Shown: one piece after another, positions 52,483 through 63,256 of the stretch
How positions within the stretch are numbered: the stretch's first letter is position 1
How the letters are laid out: every line of letters starts with the position of its first letter
Assembly: GCA_021205095.1 (NCBI GenBank)
Contig: JAJPYE010000009.1
Span: 18,082-82,081 of the forward strand
Length of the DNA stretch: 64,000 nucleotides
Direction: 5' to 3'
Origin: Oscillospiraceae bacterium
Lineage (GTDB): Bacteria > Bacillota > Clostridia > Oscillospirales > Oscillospiraceae
Translations under genes and position numbers: made by a program
The notes under the pieces: model-generated
Told to the model about the DNA's origin: nothing
Database searches by the model: none
The model's input: the letters and a program-made list of their open reading frames with translations, nothing else

Positions 52483-52898
52483 GCCTTGGCCTTCGCGTCG
52501 CAGTAGATGCAGCGGTAGATTTTCTTTTCCCGGTCGGCCAGGCGGAAGATCTGCGGCAGCTCCTGCTCGGTGGTGGTGATGCAGCGGGGGTTCTTGCAGC
52601 GGACGATGTCCCGTATCTGCTCCGGCAGGGTGGGGTGATATTTCCGCAGGCAGCGCTCGTTCTGGATGATGTCGATGGTGATGTCCGGGTCGATGTAGCC
52701 CAGCACGTTCAGGTCGAGGCCCAGCTCGCCGTCTATTTTGATGATGTCCTTTTTGCCCATCTGGTGGCTGACCACGTTTTTCATGAGCGCCACGGGGCAG
52801 TCCAGGCTTTCCAGCCCCAGGAAGCGGTATATCTCCATTCCCTGACCGGCCTTGATGTGGTCGATGACGATGCCGTTTTTGATTGCGTCTACGTTCAT
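52479..52898 (-). CDS. pyrI: Aspartate carbamoyltransferase regulatory subunit
   Basis: [51 protein letters not shown]...[10 protein letters not shown] zinc cysteines. Confidence 0.95.
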   Translation of the reverse strand: MNVDAIKNGIVIDHIKAGQGMEIYRFLGLESLDCPVALMKNVVSHQMGKKDIIKIDGELGLDLNVLGYIDPDITIDIIQNERCLRKYHPTLPEQIRDIVRCKNPRCITTTEQELPQIFRLADREKKIYRCIYCDAKAKA

Positions 52899-53818
52899 AG
52901 CGTCCCTGCCTCCTTCAGCAGCATGAGAATAAGGGCCATGCGGGCAAATTTGCCGTTCGCCACCTGCTTGAAATAGCAGGCGCGGGGGTCTGCGTCCACT
53001 GCGAGAGAGATCTCGTTCACCCTGGGCAGCGGGTGGAGGATAATCATGTCCTTCCGGGCGGAGGTCAGCCGCTCCGGGGTCAGGATGTAGCTGTCTTTCA
53101 GGCGCAGGTAGTCCTCCTCGTTGAAAAACCGCTCCCGCTGTACGCGGGTCATATACAGCGCGTCAAGCTCCGGCAGGGAGCCTTCCAGGTCGGTGGTCTG
53201 GACATAGGGGATGCCCTGGGCCTCCAGGATGTCCTTTTTCACATAGCTGGGGAGCTTCAGCTCCTCCGGGGATATGAGAACGAACCGGGTGCCGGGGTAG
53301 CGGCTCATGGCCTCCAAAAGGGAGTGGACGGTGCGGCCAAATTTCAGATCGCCGCATACGCCGATGGTCAGCCCGTCCAGATGGCCCTTCTCCCGCTGGA
53401 TGGTCAGCAGGTCTGTCAGCGTCTGGGTGGGGTGGTTGTGGCCGCCGTCCCCGGCGTTTATCACCGGCACGGTGGCGTTCACGCTTGCCACATAGGGCGC
53501 GCCCTCCTTGGGATGGCGCATGGCGATGATGTCGGCGTAGCAGCTCACGGTCTTGGCCGTGTCCGCCACGCTCTCGCCCTTAGCGGCGGAGCTGGAATTG
53601 CCGTCGGATACGGACAGCACGTTCCCGCCCAGATCGTACATGGCCGCCTCAAAGCTGAGCCGCGCCCGGGTGGACGGCTCAAAAAACAGCGTGGCCAGCT
53701 TCTTGCCGTGGCACACCTCCGCGTACTGTTTCGGGTGGGCGATGATGTCGCTTGCCGTGGCGTTCAGCGCGGCGATCTCCTCCACGGATAAATCCCCGAT
53801 GCGGATAACACTTCTCAT
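52895..53818 (-). CDS. pyrB: Aspartate carbamoyltransferase catalytic subunit
   Basis: [70 protein letters not shown]. Confidence 0.95.
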   Translation of the reverse strand: MRSVIRIGDLSVEEIAALNATASDIIAHPKQYAEVCHGKKLATLFFEPSTRARLSFEAAMYDLGGNVLSVSDGNSSSAAKGESVADTAKTVSCYADIIAMRHPKEGAPYVASVNATVPVINAGDGGHNHPTQTLTDLLTIQREKGHLDGLTIGVCGDLKFGRTVHSLLEAMSRYPGTRFVLISPEELKLPSYVKKDILEAQGIPYVQTTDLEGSLPELDALYMTRVQRERFFNEEDYLRLKDSYILTPERLTSARKDMIILHPLPRVNEISLAVDADPRACYFKQVANGKFARMALILMLLKEAGTL

Positions 53819-54468
53819 TGCTCCTTCGTCCCTCCTATCCAGCTCTCATCGCTGGGATTATCCCGGAAGGCCAGCACCTGCGCCGCCTCCCGGTCTGTGA
53901 TATAGCCCGCCTCGACCCCGGCGGCGGCCACCGCGTCCAGGTTTGTCAGGCTTATGTTTTGAAGTCCGGCCTTTTCCAGGCGCTCCAGCCCCGCCTTCAT
54001 GCCGTAGGTGAAGATGCTGGCGATGCCCAGCACCTCGGCCCCCGCGTCCCGCAGGGCCTGGGCCGTCTCAATGCAGCTTCCGGCGGTGGAGATGAGATCC
54101 TCTACGACCACCACCTTCTGCCCCGGCTCCAGGCGGCCCTCGATGCGGTTTTGCCGCCCGTGATCCTTGGCCCCGGAGCGGACGTAGCCCATGGGCAGGC
54201 CCAGAATATGCCCCGCGATGGCGGCGTGGGCGATGCCCGCCGTGGCGGTGCCCATCAGCACCTCCGCCGTGGGATAGGCGGATTTCACTGTGTCCGCCAG
54301 GGCGTTTTCCACCAGATCCCGCACGGCGGGGGCGGTCAGTATCAGCCGGTTGTCGCAATAGATGGGGCTTTTGATGCCGCTGGCCCAGGTGAACGGCTCC
54401 CCTGGCCGGAGAAACACGGCCCGGATAGAGAGCAGGGCCTTCGCAACTTGCTTGTCTGTCGTGTCCAT
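53815..54468 (-). CDS. pyrE: Orotate phosphoribosyltransferase
   Basis: [69 protein letters not shown]; start MDTTDKQ at 54468. Confidence 0.93.
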   Translation of the reverse strand: MDTTDKQVAKALLSIRAVFLRPGEPFTWASGIKSPIYCDNRLILTAPAVRDLVENALADTVKSAYPTAEVLMGTATAGIAHAAIAGHILGLPMGYVRSGAKDHGRQNRIEGRLEPGQKVVVVEDLISTAGSCIETAQALRDAGAEVLGIASIFTYGMKAGLERLEKAGLQNISLTNLDAVAAAGVEAGYITDREAAQVLAFRDNPSDESWIGGTKEQ

Positions 54469-54487
54469 AGTGCCTCCTGTATGATGA

Positions 54488-55201
54488 TTATTCATTATTA
54501 TCGGTTAAAAAATCCTTCAGGCATTTTTCATAGGCGGCCAGCGGGTCGGGGGCCTGGGTGATGGGGCGGCCCACCACGATGTAGTCCGAGCCAAGGCTTC
54601 TGGCCCCGGCGGGAGTGGTAACGCGCTGCTGGTCGTCTCCGGCGGCTCCGGCGAAGCGAACGCCCGGCGTGACGGTCAAAAAGCCCTCCCCGCAGGCGGC
54701 GTGGATGGTTCCCGCCTCCAGAGGGGAGCAGACCACCCCGTCCAGCCCCGCCGCTTTGGCGGTGCGGGCATAGGAGGTCACGACCTCCTCCATGGGCCGG
54801 GGGATGAGAAGCTCCTGCTCCAGCCGCTCCTGGCTGGTAGAGGTGAGCTGGGTCACGGCGATCAGCAGAGGCCGCTGGCCGCCGCCCCTGGAAAGCCCCT
54901 CCATAGCCGCCTCCATCATGGCGGAGCCGCCCGCCGCGTGAAGGTTTATCATATCCGCCCCCAGGCGGGACAGCACCTCCATGGCCCGGCCCACGGTGTT
55001 GGGGATGTCGTGGAGCTTTAAGTCCAGAAAAACCGGGTGGCCCCTGTCCTTGAGCCGCTTTACAATGTCCGGCCCCTGGGCGTAGAAAAGCTCCATGCCG
55101 ATCTTTACATAGGGCCTGGCCCGGCCCTGGAACTTGTCCAGAAAGGCCAGCGTCTCCTCCCCGGAGGGGAAGTCGCAGGCGATAATAACGTCCTTTGCCA
55201 T
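54488..55201 (-). CDS. pyrF: Orotidine 5'-phosphate decarboxylase
   Basis: [79 protein letters not shown]. Confidence 0.94.
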   Translation of the reverse strand: MAKDVIIACDFPSGEETLAFLDKFQGRARPYVKIGMELFYAQGPDIVKRLKDRGHPVFLDLKLHDIPNTVGRAMEVLSRLGADMINLHAAGGSAMMEAAMEGLSRGGGQRPLLIAVTQLTSTSQERLEQELLIPRPMEEVVTSYARTAKAAGLDGVVCSPLEAGTIHAACGEGFLTVTPGVRFAGAAGDDQQRVTTPAGARSLGSDYIVVGRPITQAPDPLAAYEKCLKDFLTDNNE

Positions 55202-55202
55202 G

Positions 55203-56114
55203 TCAGTGCGCGCCTCCTATTATATCCGAAAGATTTTGTATTCCATATTTCTCCATCGCCTCCGGCAGGGCGGCGATAATGTCCCGGCAGGCGTAGGGAT
55301 TTACGAGATTTGCGGCCCCGATCTCTACCGCCGTGGCCCCGGCCAGCAGCATTTCCAGCACGTCCTCGGCGGACGATATGCCGCCCACGCCCACGATGGG
55401 GATGCTGACCGCCTCATAGACGGCGTACACCATCCGCAGGGCCACGGGGAACACCGCCGGGCCGGAGAGGCCGCCGGTGGTGTTGGCCAGCAGGGGCTTT
55501 CGGGATTTCAGGTCTATCCGCATACCCAGCAGGGTGTTAATCAGGCTCACGCCGTCCGCTCCCGCATCCTCGCAGGCTTTCGCGATGGCGGCGATGTCCG
55601 TCACGTTGGGGGAGAGCTTCATAATGACCGGCTTTGTGGTCACAGCCTTCACGGCCTTGACCACCTGGGCGGCTAGGGCGGGGTCGGCCCCAAAGCTCAT
55701 GCCGCCCCCGTGGACGTTGGGGCAGCTAATGTTCACCTCCAGCCAGCCCACCTGGGGCTGGGCGTCCAGCAGGCGGCAGGTCTCGGCGTATTCGTCGATG
55801 GAAAAGCCGCTGACGTTTGCCATCACAGGCTTGTGAAATACCTGGGCGAGTTTTGGCAGCTCCTGGCTTATGACCGCCTCCACGCCGGGATTTTGCAGAC
55901 CCACGGCGTTTAACATCCCCTGGGGACGCTCGGCAATGCGGGGCTGGGGATTGCCCGTCCGGGCCTGGCTGGTGGTACCCTTGAAGCTGAAGGAGCCGAG
56001 GCAGTTAATGTCATACAGCTCCGCGAACTCGTACCCATAGCCAAAGGTTCCGCTGGCGGCCAGAATCGGGTTATCCAGTCCCACGCCGCACAGATTGACG
56101 GCTGTGTTTACCAT
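55203..56114 (-). CDS. pyrD: Dihydroorotate dehydrogenase, catalytic (PyrDB type)
   Basis: [50 protein letters not shown]; paired with PyrK. Confidence 0.93.
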   Translation of the reverse strand: MVNTAVNLCGVGLDNPILAASGTFGYGYEFAELYDINCLGSFSFKGTTSQARTGNPQPRIAERPQGMLNAVGLQNPGVEAVISQELPKLAQVFHKPVMANVSGFSIDEYAETCRLLDAQPQVGWLEVNISCPNVHGGGMSFGADPALAAQVVKAVKAVTTKPVIMKLSPNVTDIAAIAKACEDAGADGVSLINTLLGMRIDLKSRKPLLANTTGGLSGPAVFPVALRMVYAVYEAVSIPIVGVGGISSAEDVLEMLLAGATAVEIGAANLVNPYACRDIIAALPEAMEKYGIQNLSDIIGGAH

Positions 56115-56842
56115 AAAAGCTCCTCTCTGTCAAAGACCGGCCCCTCCCGGCAGACCCGCTTCGGGCCGGAGCGGGTCTCGATGGTGCAGCCCATGCAGGC
56201 CCCGAAGCCGCAGCCCATCCGGGCCTCCAGGCTGTATTGCCCGCCGGTGTGAGCCAGGGCGTCGATGCCCCGCAGCATGGCCGTGGGGCCGCAGGCGTAA
56301 AGATAGGTGTAGTCCTCGAAACCGGCCATGGCGTCTGTCACCAGGCCCTTTTTCCCTGCGCTGCCGTCGGCGGTGCAGAGGACAGGGGCAAGGCCCAGGG
56401 CCTCAAATTTACCGAAATAAAAGATGTCCTCCGCCCGGTTGAACCCCAGGATAACCGTGGGACGCTTCCCCTCCGCCAACAGGGCGCGGCACAGGCCGTA
56501 TATGGGGGGCAGGCCCACGCCCCCCGCCACCAGCAGGGGAGCCGGGCCGCTTTTGGCAGTGTCGAAGCCCTTTCCCAGGCCTGTGAGAACGTCCAGCCTG
56601 TCCCCAGGCCGGAGGGCGGTCATCCCGGCGGTGCCGCTGCCCAGTATTTTATATAGTATCGTGACCCGCTCCGCCTCATAGCAGCACACGGAGATGGGCC
56701 GCCGGAGGAATTTCCCCTCCAGCCGGATGTTCAGAAACTGTCCCGGCCCGGTGAAGGCCGAGCAGTCCCCCAAAAGGGTCATCTCGTATACGTCCCCGGT
56801 CAGGGGGCGGTTTTCCTCAACGGTAAAAATTCCCTGCTTCAC
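56108..56842 (-). CDS. pyrK: Dihydroorotate dehydrogenase electron transfer subunit
   Basis: GQFLNIRLEGKFLRRPISVCCYE; CGPTAMLRGI; C-terminal YSLEARMGCGFGACMGCTIETRSGPKRVCREGPVFDREEL 2Fe-2S; probable GTG start 56842. Confidence 0.92.
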   Translation of the reverse strand: MKQGIFTVEENRPLTGDVYEMTLLGDCSAFTGPGQFLNIRLEGKFLRRPISVCCYEAERVTILYKILGSGTAGMTALRPGDRLDVLTGLGKGFDTAKSGPAPLLVAGGVGLPPIYGLCRALLAEGKRPTVILGFNRAEDIFYFGKFEALGLAPVLCTADGSAGKKGLVTDAMAGFEDYTYLYACGPTAMLRGIDALAHTGGQYSLEARMGCGFGACMGCTIETRSGPKRVCREGPVFDREELLW

Positions 56843-58104
56843 TGTCCGGCCTCCTTTGCGAGCATGGGGTCTATATAGACCTCCCGGCCCTGGCAGACCG
56901 TCATCAGGCACCGGCCCCGGACAGGAACCCCCTCAAAGGGGGTGGCCCGGCCCAGGGAGGCAAATTCCTCTGGGTCGATGCGCCAGGTGTGGGCCAGGTC
57001 GAACAGGGCGAAGCCTGGGTCGCTTGTAAGGCCGAACCTTGCCCGCGGCGCGTCGCTCATCAGCGCCACCAGCTTTTCCAGGGGCAAAATGCCCGTCTCC
57101 ACCAGACCGGTGTAGAGGACGGGAAAGGCACATTCCAGCCCCACCACGCCCATGGGGCTGTCCTTCAGGCCCAGGCTCTTTTCCTCCCGGCTGTGGGGGG
57201 CGTGGTCGGTGGCGATCATGTCGATGGTGCCGTCCAGCAGCCCTGCCAGCAGGGCCTGCCTGTCCTCCGGGCTGCGGAGGGGGGGATTCATCTTGAACCG
57301 GCCCTCCTCCTGGAGCATGGAGTCGTCCAGCAGCAGATAGTGGGGGGCCGTCTCGCAGGTGATGTTCACCCCCTGGCTCTTGGCGTGGCGGATAATCTCC
57401 ACGCTCTCCTTTGTGGAGACGTGGCAGACGTGATACGCGCAGCCGGTCTTTTTCGCAAGGGCCGCGTCCCGCCGGATGGGGCCATATTCGCTCTCGGAGC
57501 ATATCCCCCGGTGGCCGTGGGCGGCGGCGTAGGCCCCGTCGTGGATGTAGCCGCCGTTTAAGAGGGAATTGTCCTCGCAGTGGGCGGCGATGATTTTCCC
57601 CAGGGTCTTGGCCTTCTCCATGGCCTTTTCCATCATGGCCGGGCTTTGCACGCCCTTCCCGTCGTCCGAGAAGGCGGCCACATAGGGGGCCATGGCCTCC
57701 ATGTCCGCCAGCTCCTGCCCCGCCTCCCCTTTGGTGATGGCCCCATAGGGGACGGTGGGGATGACTGCGTCCCGCCGGATGATAGAAAGCTCCTGCTCCA
57801 GCGTTTCCAGACTGTCCGGCACGGGGTTCAGGTTCGGCATGGGGCATACCGCCGTATAGCCGCCCCTGGCCGCCGCCATGGTGCCGGTGCGTATGGTCTC
57901 CTTGTAAGAAAAACCCGGCTCCCGCAGATGTACGTGAACATCCGCCAAGCCGGGCAATATGCAAATAAAACGGCCATCCACCGCCGTCGCGCTCTCAGGA
58001 GCGGGGCCAGCGGGGAAAAACAGCTCTCCGTCCCGGATCAAAATGTCGCGCCGGGAAAAGGAACCCTGTTGATATATGCGGGTGTTTTTCAGATAAATGT
58101 TCAT
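56839..58104 (-). CDS. pyrC: Dihydroorotase
   Basis: ILPGLADVHVHLREPGFSYKETIRTGTMAAARGGYTAVCPMPNLNPVPD; AHCEDNS; DMIATDHAPHS; start MNIYLKNTRIY at 58104. Confidence 0.93.
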   Translation of the reverse strand: MNIYLKNTRIYQQGSFSRRDILIRDGELFFPAGPAPESATAVDGRFICILPGLADVHVHLREPGFSYKETIRTGTMAAARGGYTAVCPMPNLNPVPDSLETLEQELSIIRRDAVIPTVPYGAITKGEAGQELADMEAMAPYVAAFSDDGKGVQSPAMMEKAMEKAKTLGKIIAAHCEDNSLLNGGYIHDGAYAAAHGHRGICSESEYGPIRRDAALAKKTGCAYHVCHVSTKESVEIIRHAKSQGVNITCETAPHYLLLDDSMLQEEGRFKMNPPLRSPEDRQALLAGLLDGTIDMIATDHAPHSREEKSLGLKDSPMGVVGLECAFPVLYTGLVETGILPLEKLVALMSDAPRARFGLTSDPGFALFDLAHTWRIDPEEFASLGRATPFEGVPVRGRCLMTVCQGREVYIDPMLAKEAGQ

Positions 58105-58122
58105 GCCGTTTCCTCCAAATGC

Positions 58123-58254
58123 AAAAAAAGAACCCTGTCCGCGACAAGGCTCACTCCGCCGGAATACCGGCTCTCTCTTTATTCGCCTTGCCAACGTCCC
58201 GCATTGCGCATCAGGTGCTTTGGGTATTATGACACAAACCCAGCCCCCCGTCAA
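58123..58254 (-). promoter_or_regulatory. pyr operon promoter and transcription attenuator
   Basis: Minus strand TTGACG (58249-58254), 17-nt spacer, CATAAT (58226-58231); hairpins GCCGGTATTCCGGC (58158-58171) and CCTTGTCGCGGACAGGG followed by TTCTTTTTTT just before the pyrC RBS. Confidence 0.65.
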
Positions 58255-58373
58255 TACCTGGCGGGGAGATTTTTTGTGTTCATCTGTCGGAGAGGTTTCT
58301 GTACGTTCTTGTGGAAATGACTAAGATTTTGGAAAACGAGTTGCAAAAACTGTGTATTTTTAGAAAAAGGGTA

Positions 58374-58403
58374 TTGCCAAAATATAATAAAGAGGAGTAT
58401 AAT
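58374..58403 (+). promoter_or_regulatory. Predicted promoter of the sugar ABC operon
   Basis: TTGCCA (58374-58379), 18-nt spacer, TATAAT (58398-58403). Confidence 0.45.
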
Positions 58404-58478
58404 AACGGGTACCAGAGAAAAAGCAATAATTTAACAAAAAACGCCCGGCGGGGCGGGGCAGAGGAGGGAAAACCCGTT

Positions 58479-60017
58479 TTGGAGCAGAAAAGCCCATTTA
58501 TCGAATTGCAGGACATCGTGAAGATATTTCCCGGCGTCCGGGCGCTGGACGGCGTCTCGTTCGACATCCAGGAGGGCGAGGTTCACGCCCTGTGCGGTGA
58601 AAACGGCGCGGGAAAATCCACCCTGATTAAGGTAATGACCGGCGCCCACGAGCGGGACGGCGGGGATTACCGCATCGACGGCAAGTCCGTTCATTTCAAG
58701 TCCACCACCGAGGCCATCGCGACCGGCATCTCCTGTGTGTATCAGGAGCTTTCCATCGCGCCCCAGTTGGACGTGGCCCACAACCTGTTTATCGGCCAGC
58801 TCCCCCTGAAAAAGGGGCTGGTGGATCATAAGACCCTCTACAGCGAGACGCAGCGCATCCTGGATCAGCTTGATATGCCTATATCCCCCAAGGATATTGC
58901 GGGCGACCTGTCCGTGGGGCAGCAGCAGATGATCGAGATTGGCCGCGCTCTGATACGAAATGCCCGGTGCATCATTCTGGACGAGCCGACCTCCTCCCTT
59001 TCCGAAAAGGAGACGGAGACTCTGTTCCAAATCGTGCGGGAGCTGAAAAACGAGCATGGCATCGCCATCGTCTACATCAGCCACAAGCTGGACGAGGTCA
59101 TGGAGCTGTCTGACCGCATCACCGTGATCCGGGACGGGCAGAACATCTGCACCCTGAACACGTCGGAGACCTCCCAGGATGAGCTGATCACCCACATGAT
59201 TGGCCGCCCGCTGGAAAACCAATATCCCAGCAAGGAGGGCCGCCAGCAGGGAGAAGTTCTCATGGAAGTAGAGCATCTGACCGGCGCGGCCTTTGAGGAC
59301 GTGTCCTTCCAGCTCCGGGCCGGAGAGGTTTTAGGCTTCTTTGGGCTTGTGGGCGCGGGACGCAGCGAGATCATGCGCGCCATTTTCGGTGTGGATAAGA
59401 CCCTGGGCGGCTGCGTGAAGGTGGATGGCAAGACCCTGAAGAAAAACAGCACCCCCGCCGCCATCGAGGCCGGCATCGGCTTCTGCACCGAGGACAGAAA
59501 AAAAGAGGGCCTGGCCCTGGGCCTGACCATTCTCCTGAACTCCACCTCCGCCAAGCTCAATCAGCTCGCCCGCCTGGGCGTTATCAACCGGCAGCGCCAG
59601 TTGGAGGATGCGGACAAGTATGTGAAGGCCATGCGCACCAAGACCCCGTCCCTGACCCAGCAGGTGGGGAACCTGTCCGGCGGCAACCAGCAGAAGGTGG
59701 TGCTGGCCAAGTGGCTGACTCTGACGCCGAAGATCCTCATTGTGGACGAACCCACCCGCGGCATCGACGTCGGCTCCAAGGCGGAGATTTACGAAATCAT
59801 CAACGAGCTGGCTCAGGAGGGCATGGGTATTATCATGGTCTCCTCGGAAATAGAGGAAATTTTGGGTGTGTGCGATTCCGTCGTCACTATCTATGAGGGG
59901 CATAAGACCGCCCAGCTCCCCATCGATGAAAATCTCACCAGCGAGACCGTTCTGGCCTGCTCCATCGGCAAGGCGGACGTACTGGAAAGAATCAACAAAG
60001 GGGGTGCCGCTGAATGA
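58479..60017 (+). CDS. Sugar ABC transporter ATP-binding protein (RbsA/MglA-like)
   Basis: IFPGVRALDGVSFDIQEGEVHALCGENGAGKSTLIKVMTG; GRALIRNARCIILDEPTSSLSEKE; LIVDEPTRGIDVGSKAEIYEII; probable TTG start after GAGGAGG. Confidence 0.9.
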   Translation: MEQKSPFIELQDIVKIFPGVRALDGVSFDIQEGEVHALCGENGAGKSTLIKVMTGAHERDGGDYRIDGKSVHFKSTTEAIATGISCVYQELSIAPQLDVAHNLFIGQLPLKKGLVDHKTLYSETQRILDQLDMPISPKDIAGDLSVGQQQMIEIGRALIRNARCIILDEPTSSLSEKETETLFQIVRELKNEHGIAIVYISHKLDEVMELSDRITVIRDGQNICTLNTSETSQDELITHMIGRPLENQYPSKEGRQQGEVLMEVEHLTGAAFEDVSFQLRAGEVLGFFGLVGAGRSEIMRAIFGVDKTLGGCVKVDGKTLKKNSTPAAIEAGIGFCTEDRKKEGLALGLTILLNSTSAKLNQLARLGVINRQRQLEDADKYVKAMRTKTPSLTQQVGNLSGGNQQKVVLAKWLTLTPKILIVDEPTRGIDVGSKAEIYEIINELAQEGMGIIMVSSEIEEILGVCDSVVTIYEGHKTAQLPIDENLTSETVLACSIGKADVLERINKGGAAE

Positions 60018-61039
60018 CCGAGACCACTGAATCCAAGGGCAAGACCCTGGTGAAGAAATTTTTCAGCATGAACGGCGCGGCTGTGTTTGTGGCCATGATT
60101 GTGGTCGCCATCGTCTTTGAGATTGTTCTCCAGATTACCCACGCCGGGAGTAGCTCTGGACTTTTGTTCATTACGCCCTCGAACCTGATGATGATTCTGC
60201 GCCAGCAGGTGTACATCGGCATTATCGCCTTCGGCATGACCCTGGTCATGCTCACCGGAAACATCGACCTGTCCGTGGGCTATATGCTGACCTTCCTCTG
60301 CTCTGTCACGGCGAAGGTCATGATGAGTACCAACAATACGCTCCTGACCGTGCTGGCCGTGCTGGCCGTGGGTCTTCTGTGCGGCCTGTTCAACGGTGTT
60401 CTGGTCAGCTATGTGCGCCTGAACTCCTTTATCACTACCCTGGGCGCCAGCTCTATCTACAGCGCGTTTGCCCTGCTCGTGTCCTCTGGCACGGTGCTGG
60501 TCATTGACTCGAACTGCGCCCCCTCCTTCCGGGCGCTGGGAACCGCTTCCATCGGGCCAATACACATTCTAATTGTCTGGTTTGTGGCCGTGGCTGTGGT
60601 GCTGGGGCTTCTGCTTTCAAAAACCGTATATGGGCAGCAGCTCTATATGATCGGCGCAAACCCGGTGGCGGCCCGGTTTTCCGGTATCCGCTTCAAAAGA
60701 AACACCACCATCGCCTATGTGATACTTGGCCTGTGCGTGGCCCTGGCTGCGGTTATCATGATGGCAAACTCCCTCAGCTCCAACCCCCAGTCCGCCTCCG
60801 GGGCGGAGATGGAGGTCATCCTCTGCGTGGTGCTGGGCGGCTGCGCCGTCAGCGGCGGCAAGGGTTCCGTCTGGGGTACCATCATTGGCGTCCTGTTTTA
60901 TGGCATACTGTCCGCCGGATTCACCAGCCTGCATATGTCCCAGTATTTGCAGTGGGTGGTCATGGGAGCGATCATGCTCTTTGCGCTGTCGCTTGACGTA
61001 CTCCAGTCGAAGGGGGTCAAACTGTGGAAAAGAAAGTAA
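60014..61039 (+). CDS. Sugar ABC transporter permease
   Basis: GMTLVMLTGNIDLSVGYMLTFLC; GVLVSYVRLNSFITTLGASSIY; IGANPVAARFSGIRFKRNT. Confidence 0.9.
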   Translation: MTETTESKGKTLVKKFFSMNGAAVFVAMIVVAIVFEIVLQITHAGSSSGLLFITPSNLMMILRQQVYIGIIAFGMTLVMLTGNIDLSVGYMLTFLCSVTAKVMMSTNNTLLTVLAVLAVGLLCGLFNGVLVSYVRLNSFITTLGASSIYSAFALLVSSGTVLVIDSNCAPSFRALGTASIGPIHILIVWFVAVAVVLGLLLSKTVYGQQLYMIGANPVAARFSGIRFKRNTTIAYVILGLCVALAAVIMMANSLSSNPQSASGAEMEVILCVVLGGCAVSGGKGSVWGTIIGVLFYGILSAGFTSLHMSQYLQWVVMGAIMLFALSLDVLQSKGVKLWKRK

Positions 61040-62034
61040 AGGAAAAATCCGCCGGGGAGCAGAAGCGCGTTGTGCGCCTGCTCAAGGATAATAACTCCAT
61101 CCTCATCCTGGTCATCATGCTGTTTGTGGCCTTCGTTTTCGTGGACGGGTACCGCAACAGCTTCTATAACGTCATCAAATACACCGCCATGTACGGCCCG
61201 GTGTGCCTGGGCCTGGCCCTGGTGATGATAACCGGCAACATCGACCTGTCCGCCGGATTCCAGGCGGGCCTGTCCGGCGTGACGTTGGTCATCGCCTTCA
61301 ACGCCGTCTATGCCGTCAGCGGAAACGGTGTGCTGTCCCTGATTGTGGGTCTCATTGTGGCCATCCTGACCGGCGCTCTATGCGGCGTGATCAACGGCTT
61401 TTTCGTGGCAAAGGTGGGGATTCCCGCCCTGATTGCCACTATCGCCTCCAACTACGCTTTCCAGGGCATCGTGTACTATTTTGCCAAAAGCTCCTTCGCC
61501 CCGGAGGACGCGAACATCGTGAAGCTCTTTGCCCAGACGAAGATATTCGGCCTGCGCTGGTTTACTCCCGCAGTCATTGTGTTTGTGATCGTCGTCGCGC
61601 TGGTGTTTTTCTGGATGTATAAGACCCGCTTCGGCAACCGGCTTCATGTGGTGGGCGATAACCCGGAGGCGGCGGCCTATGCCGGTATCAACGTGCAAGG
61701 CACTGTGTGGGTGGCCTATGTGCTGTGCGGTGTTCTCTCCGCCCTGACCGGTTTCGTCATGGTCTCCCAGGCGGGGTACGCTATCTACACCCAGGGCAGC
61801 AGCCTTTCCACCCTGACCATCTCCTGCTGCGTCATCGGCGGCATCAAGATGACCGGCGGCAAGGGTACCGCCGTCCATGTGCTGATCGGCGTACTCATCA
61901 TGCGGGTCATCTCCCAGATGATGACCTCTCTGTTCCTGCCCCAGTACTGGGTCAACCTCATCACCGGCGCCCTGCTGATCGTGGTGCTTGTCATTGACCG
62001 CTTCACCAGCGGCAAGAGCGTGGATGAGCTGTAA
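61024..62034 (+). CDS. Sugar ABC transporter permease
   Basis: LALVMITGNIDLSAGFQAGLSGV; GVINGFFVAKVGIPALIATIASNYAFQGI; VVGDNPEAAAYAGINVQGT. Confidence 0.9.
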   Translation: MEKKVKEKSAGEQKRVVRLLKDNNSILILVIMLFVAFVFVDGYRNSFYNVIKYTAMYGPVCLGLALVMITGNIDLSAGFQAGLSGVTLVIAFNAVYAVSGNGVLSLIVGLIVAILTGALCGVINGFFVAKVGIPALIATIASNYAFQGIVYYFAKSSFAPEDANIVKLFAQTKIFGLRWFTPAVIVFVIVVALVFFWMYKTRFGNRLHVVGDNPEAAAYAGINVQGTVWVAYVLCGVLSALTGFVMVSQAGYAIYTQGSSLSTLTISCCVIGGIKMTGGKGTAVHVLIGVLIMRVISQMMTSLFLPQYWVNLITGALLIVVLVIDRFTSGKSVDEL

Positions 62035-62100
62035 GCAACTCGTTGATAGCCGCGCCCGGCGCGGATGTCATAAAAAACAATTGAAAGGATGAATTGTAAA

Positions 62101-63168
62101 ATGAAGAAACTTCTTGCCCTGCTCCTGGCTCTGGTCATGGTGCTGTCCCTGGCGGCCTGCTCCGGCAGCTCCGACACCGCCGCTGACACCACCGACGACA
62201 CTGCCGAGGAGGCTTCCACCTCCGAGCAGTCCGGCGCCGCCGCTGCGGAGGGCGCCCAGGCTGGCTGCAACATCGACTACTCCGATGTTGACCTGTCCGG
62301 GTACACCATTGGCTATGTGACCATCAACTCCTCCGCCCCCTGGGGTGGCCGTGTGGGTACCGAGATTGCCCGCATTGCCGAGGAGTGCGGCGCGACGGTG
62401 AAGAGCCTGGACGCGCAAACCGTTGCGGACGACGTGACCAACTATTGCATGCAGATGATTGACGCCGGTGTGGACGCCCTGGCTGTGTTCGGCGGCGACC
62501 CCACCGCCATGGTGGACGTGGCCATCGCCTGCTCTGAGGCCGGCATCCCCCTGTTCCTCTGCGCCCTGGATGTGGCCGAGGAAGGCCGTGAATACGCCAC
62601 CGCCTGCATTGGCCCTGACCAGGAGGAGATGTGCTATCAGATCGGCCAGTACGTCATCGAGCAGAACGGCGCGGACGCGGGCCTGAATGTTGTCCAGATC
62701 TCCGGCGTACCCTTCCTGATGGACTATCAGTATCGCGAGGCCGGCTTCGCCCGTGCTATGGAGGAGACCAACTATAACCTCTATGAGCCGGATTACGCTT
62801 ATTCCTCCCGCACCGACGCCAAGACCTTCATGGAGCAGCACATCACCGCCGACGGCGATGAGATCGACATCGTCATGGGCTATGACGACGACCTGACCAT
62901 GGGCGCTGTGGCAGCCATCCAGGAGGCCGGTCTGGGCGACCAGATCAAGGTCTACTCCCTGACGGGCCAGAACGACGCCATCCAGGCCGTGGCTGACGGC
63001 CAGATGGAGCTGACGGTTATGAACCGGGCTGACGACATCGCCGCCGAGACCTGCGTGGCCATGGCCGAGTATCTGAACGACGGCTCCACCGAGTATTATC
63101 ACTACACCCCGCTGACCTACATCACCGCCGAGAATGTGGCCGACTACATCGGCCAGGGCGAGTTCTAA
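62101..63168 (+). CDS. Sugar ABC transporter substrate-binding lipoprotein
   Basis: Lipobox LLALVMVLSLAACSGSS; periplasmic-binding fold ALAVFGGDPTAMVDVAIACSEAGIPLFLCALD; GYDDDLTMGAVAAIQEAGLGDQIKVYSLTG. Confidence 0.88.
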   Translation: MKKLLALLLALVMVLSLAACSGSSDTAADTTDDTAEEASTSEQSGAAAAEGAQAGCNIDYSDVDLSGYTIGYVTINSSAPWGGRVGTEIARIAEECGATVKSLDAQTVADDVTNYCMQMIDAGVDALAVFGGDPTAMVDVAIACSEAGIPLFLCALDVAEEGREYATACIGPDQEEMCYQIGQYVIEQNGADAGLNVVQISGVPFLMDYQYREAGFARAMEETNYNLYEPDYAYSSRTDAKTFMEQHITADGDEIDIVMGYDDDLTMGAVAAIQEAGLGDQIKVYSLTGQNDAIQAVADGQMELTVMNRADDIAAETCVAMAEYLNDGSTEYYHYTPLTYITAENVADYIGQGEF

Positions 63169-63189
63169 TCCTATCTATCCCAAAATCAG

Positions 63190-63219
63190 GCCGGGCCGCT
63201 AACGCGGCTCGGCTTTTTT
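63190..63219 (+). terminator. Intrinsic terminator of the sugar ABC operon
   Basis: GCCGGGCCGC-TAAC-GCGGCTCGGC then TTTTTT. Confidence 0.85.
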
Positions 63220-63221
63220 CA

Positions 63222-63250
63222 TTGACAAAACCGGGCGTGGAGGATATAGT
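63222..63250 (+). promoter_or_regulatory. Predicted promoter of the HAD-IB gene
   Basis: TTGACA (63222-63227), 17-nt spacer, TATAGT (63245-63250), directly before the start codon. Confidence 0.55.
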
Positions 63251-63256
63251 TTGGGT

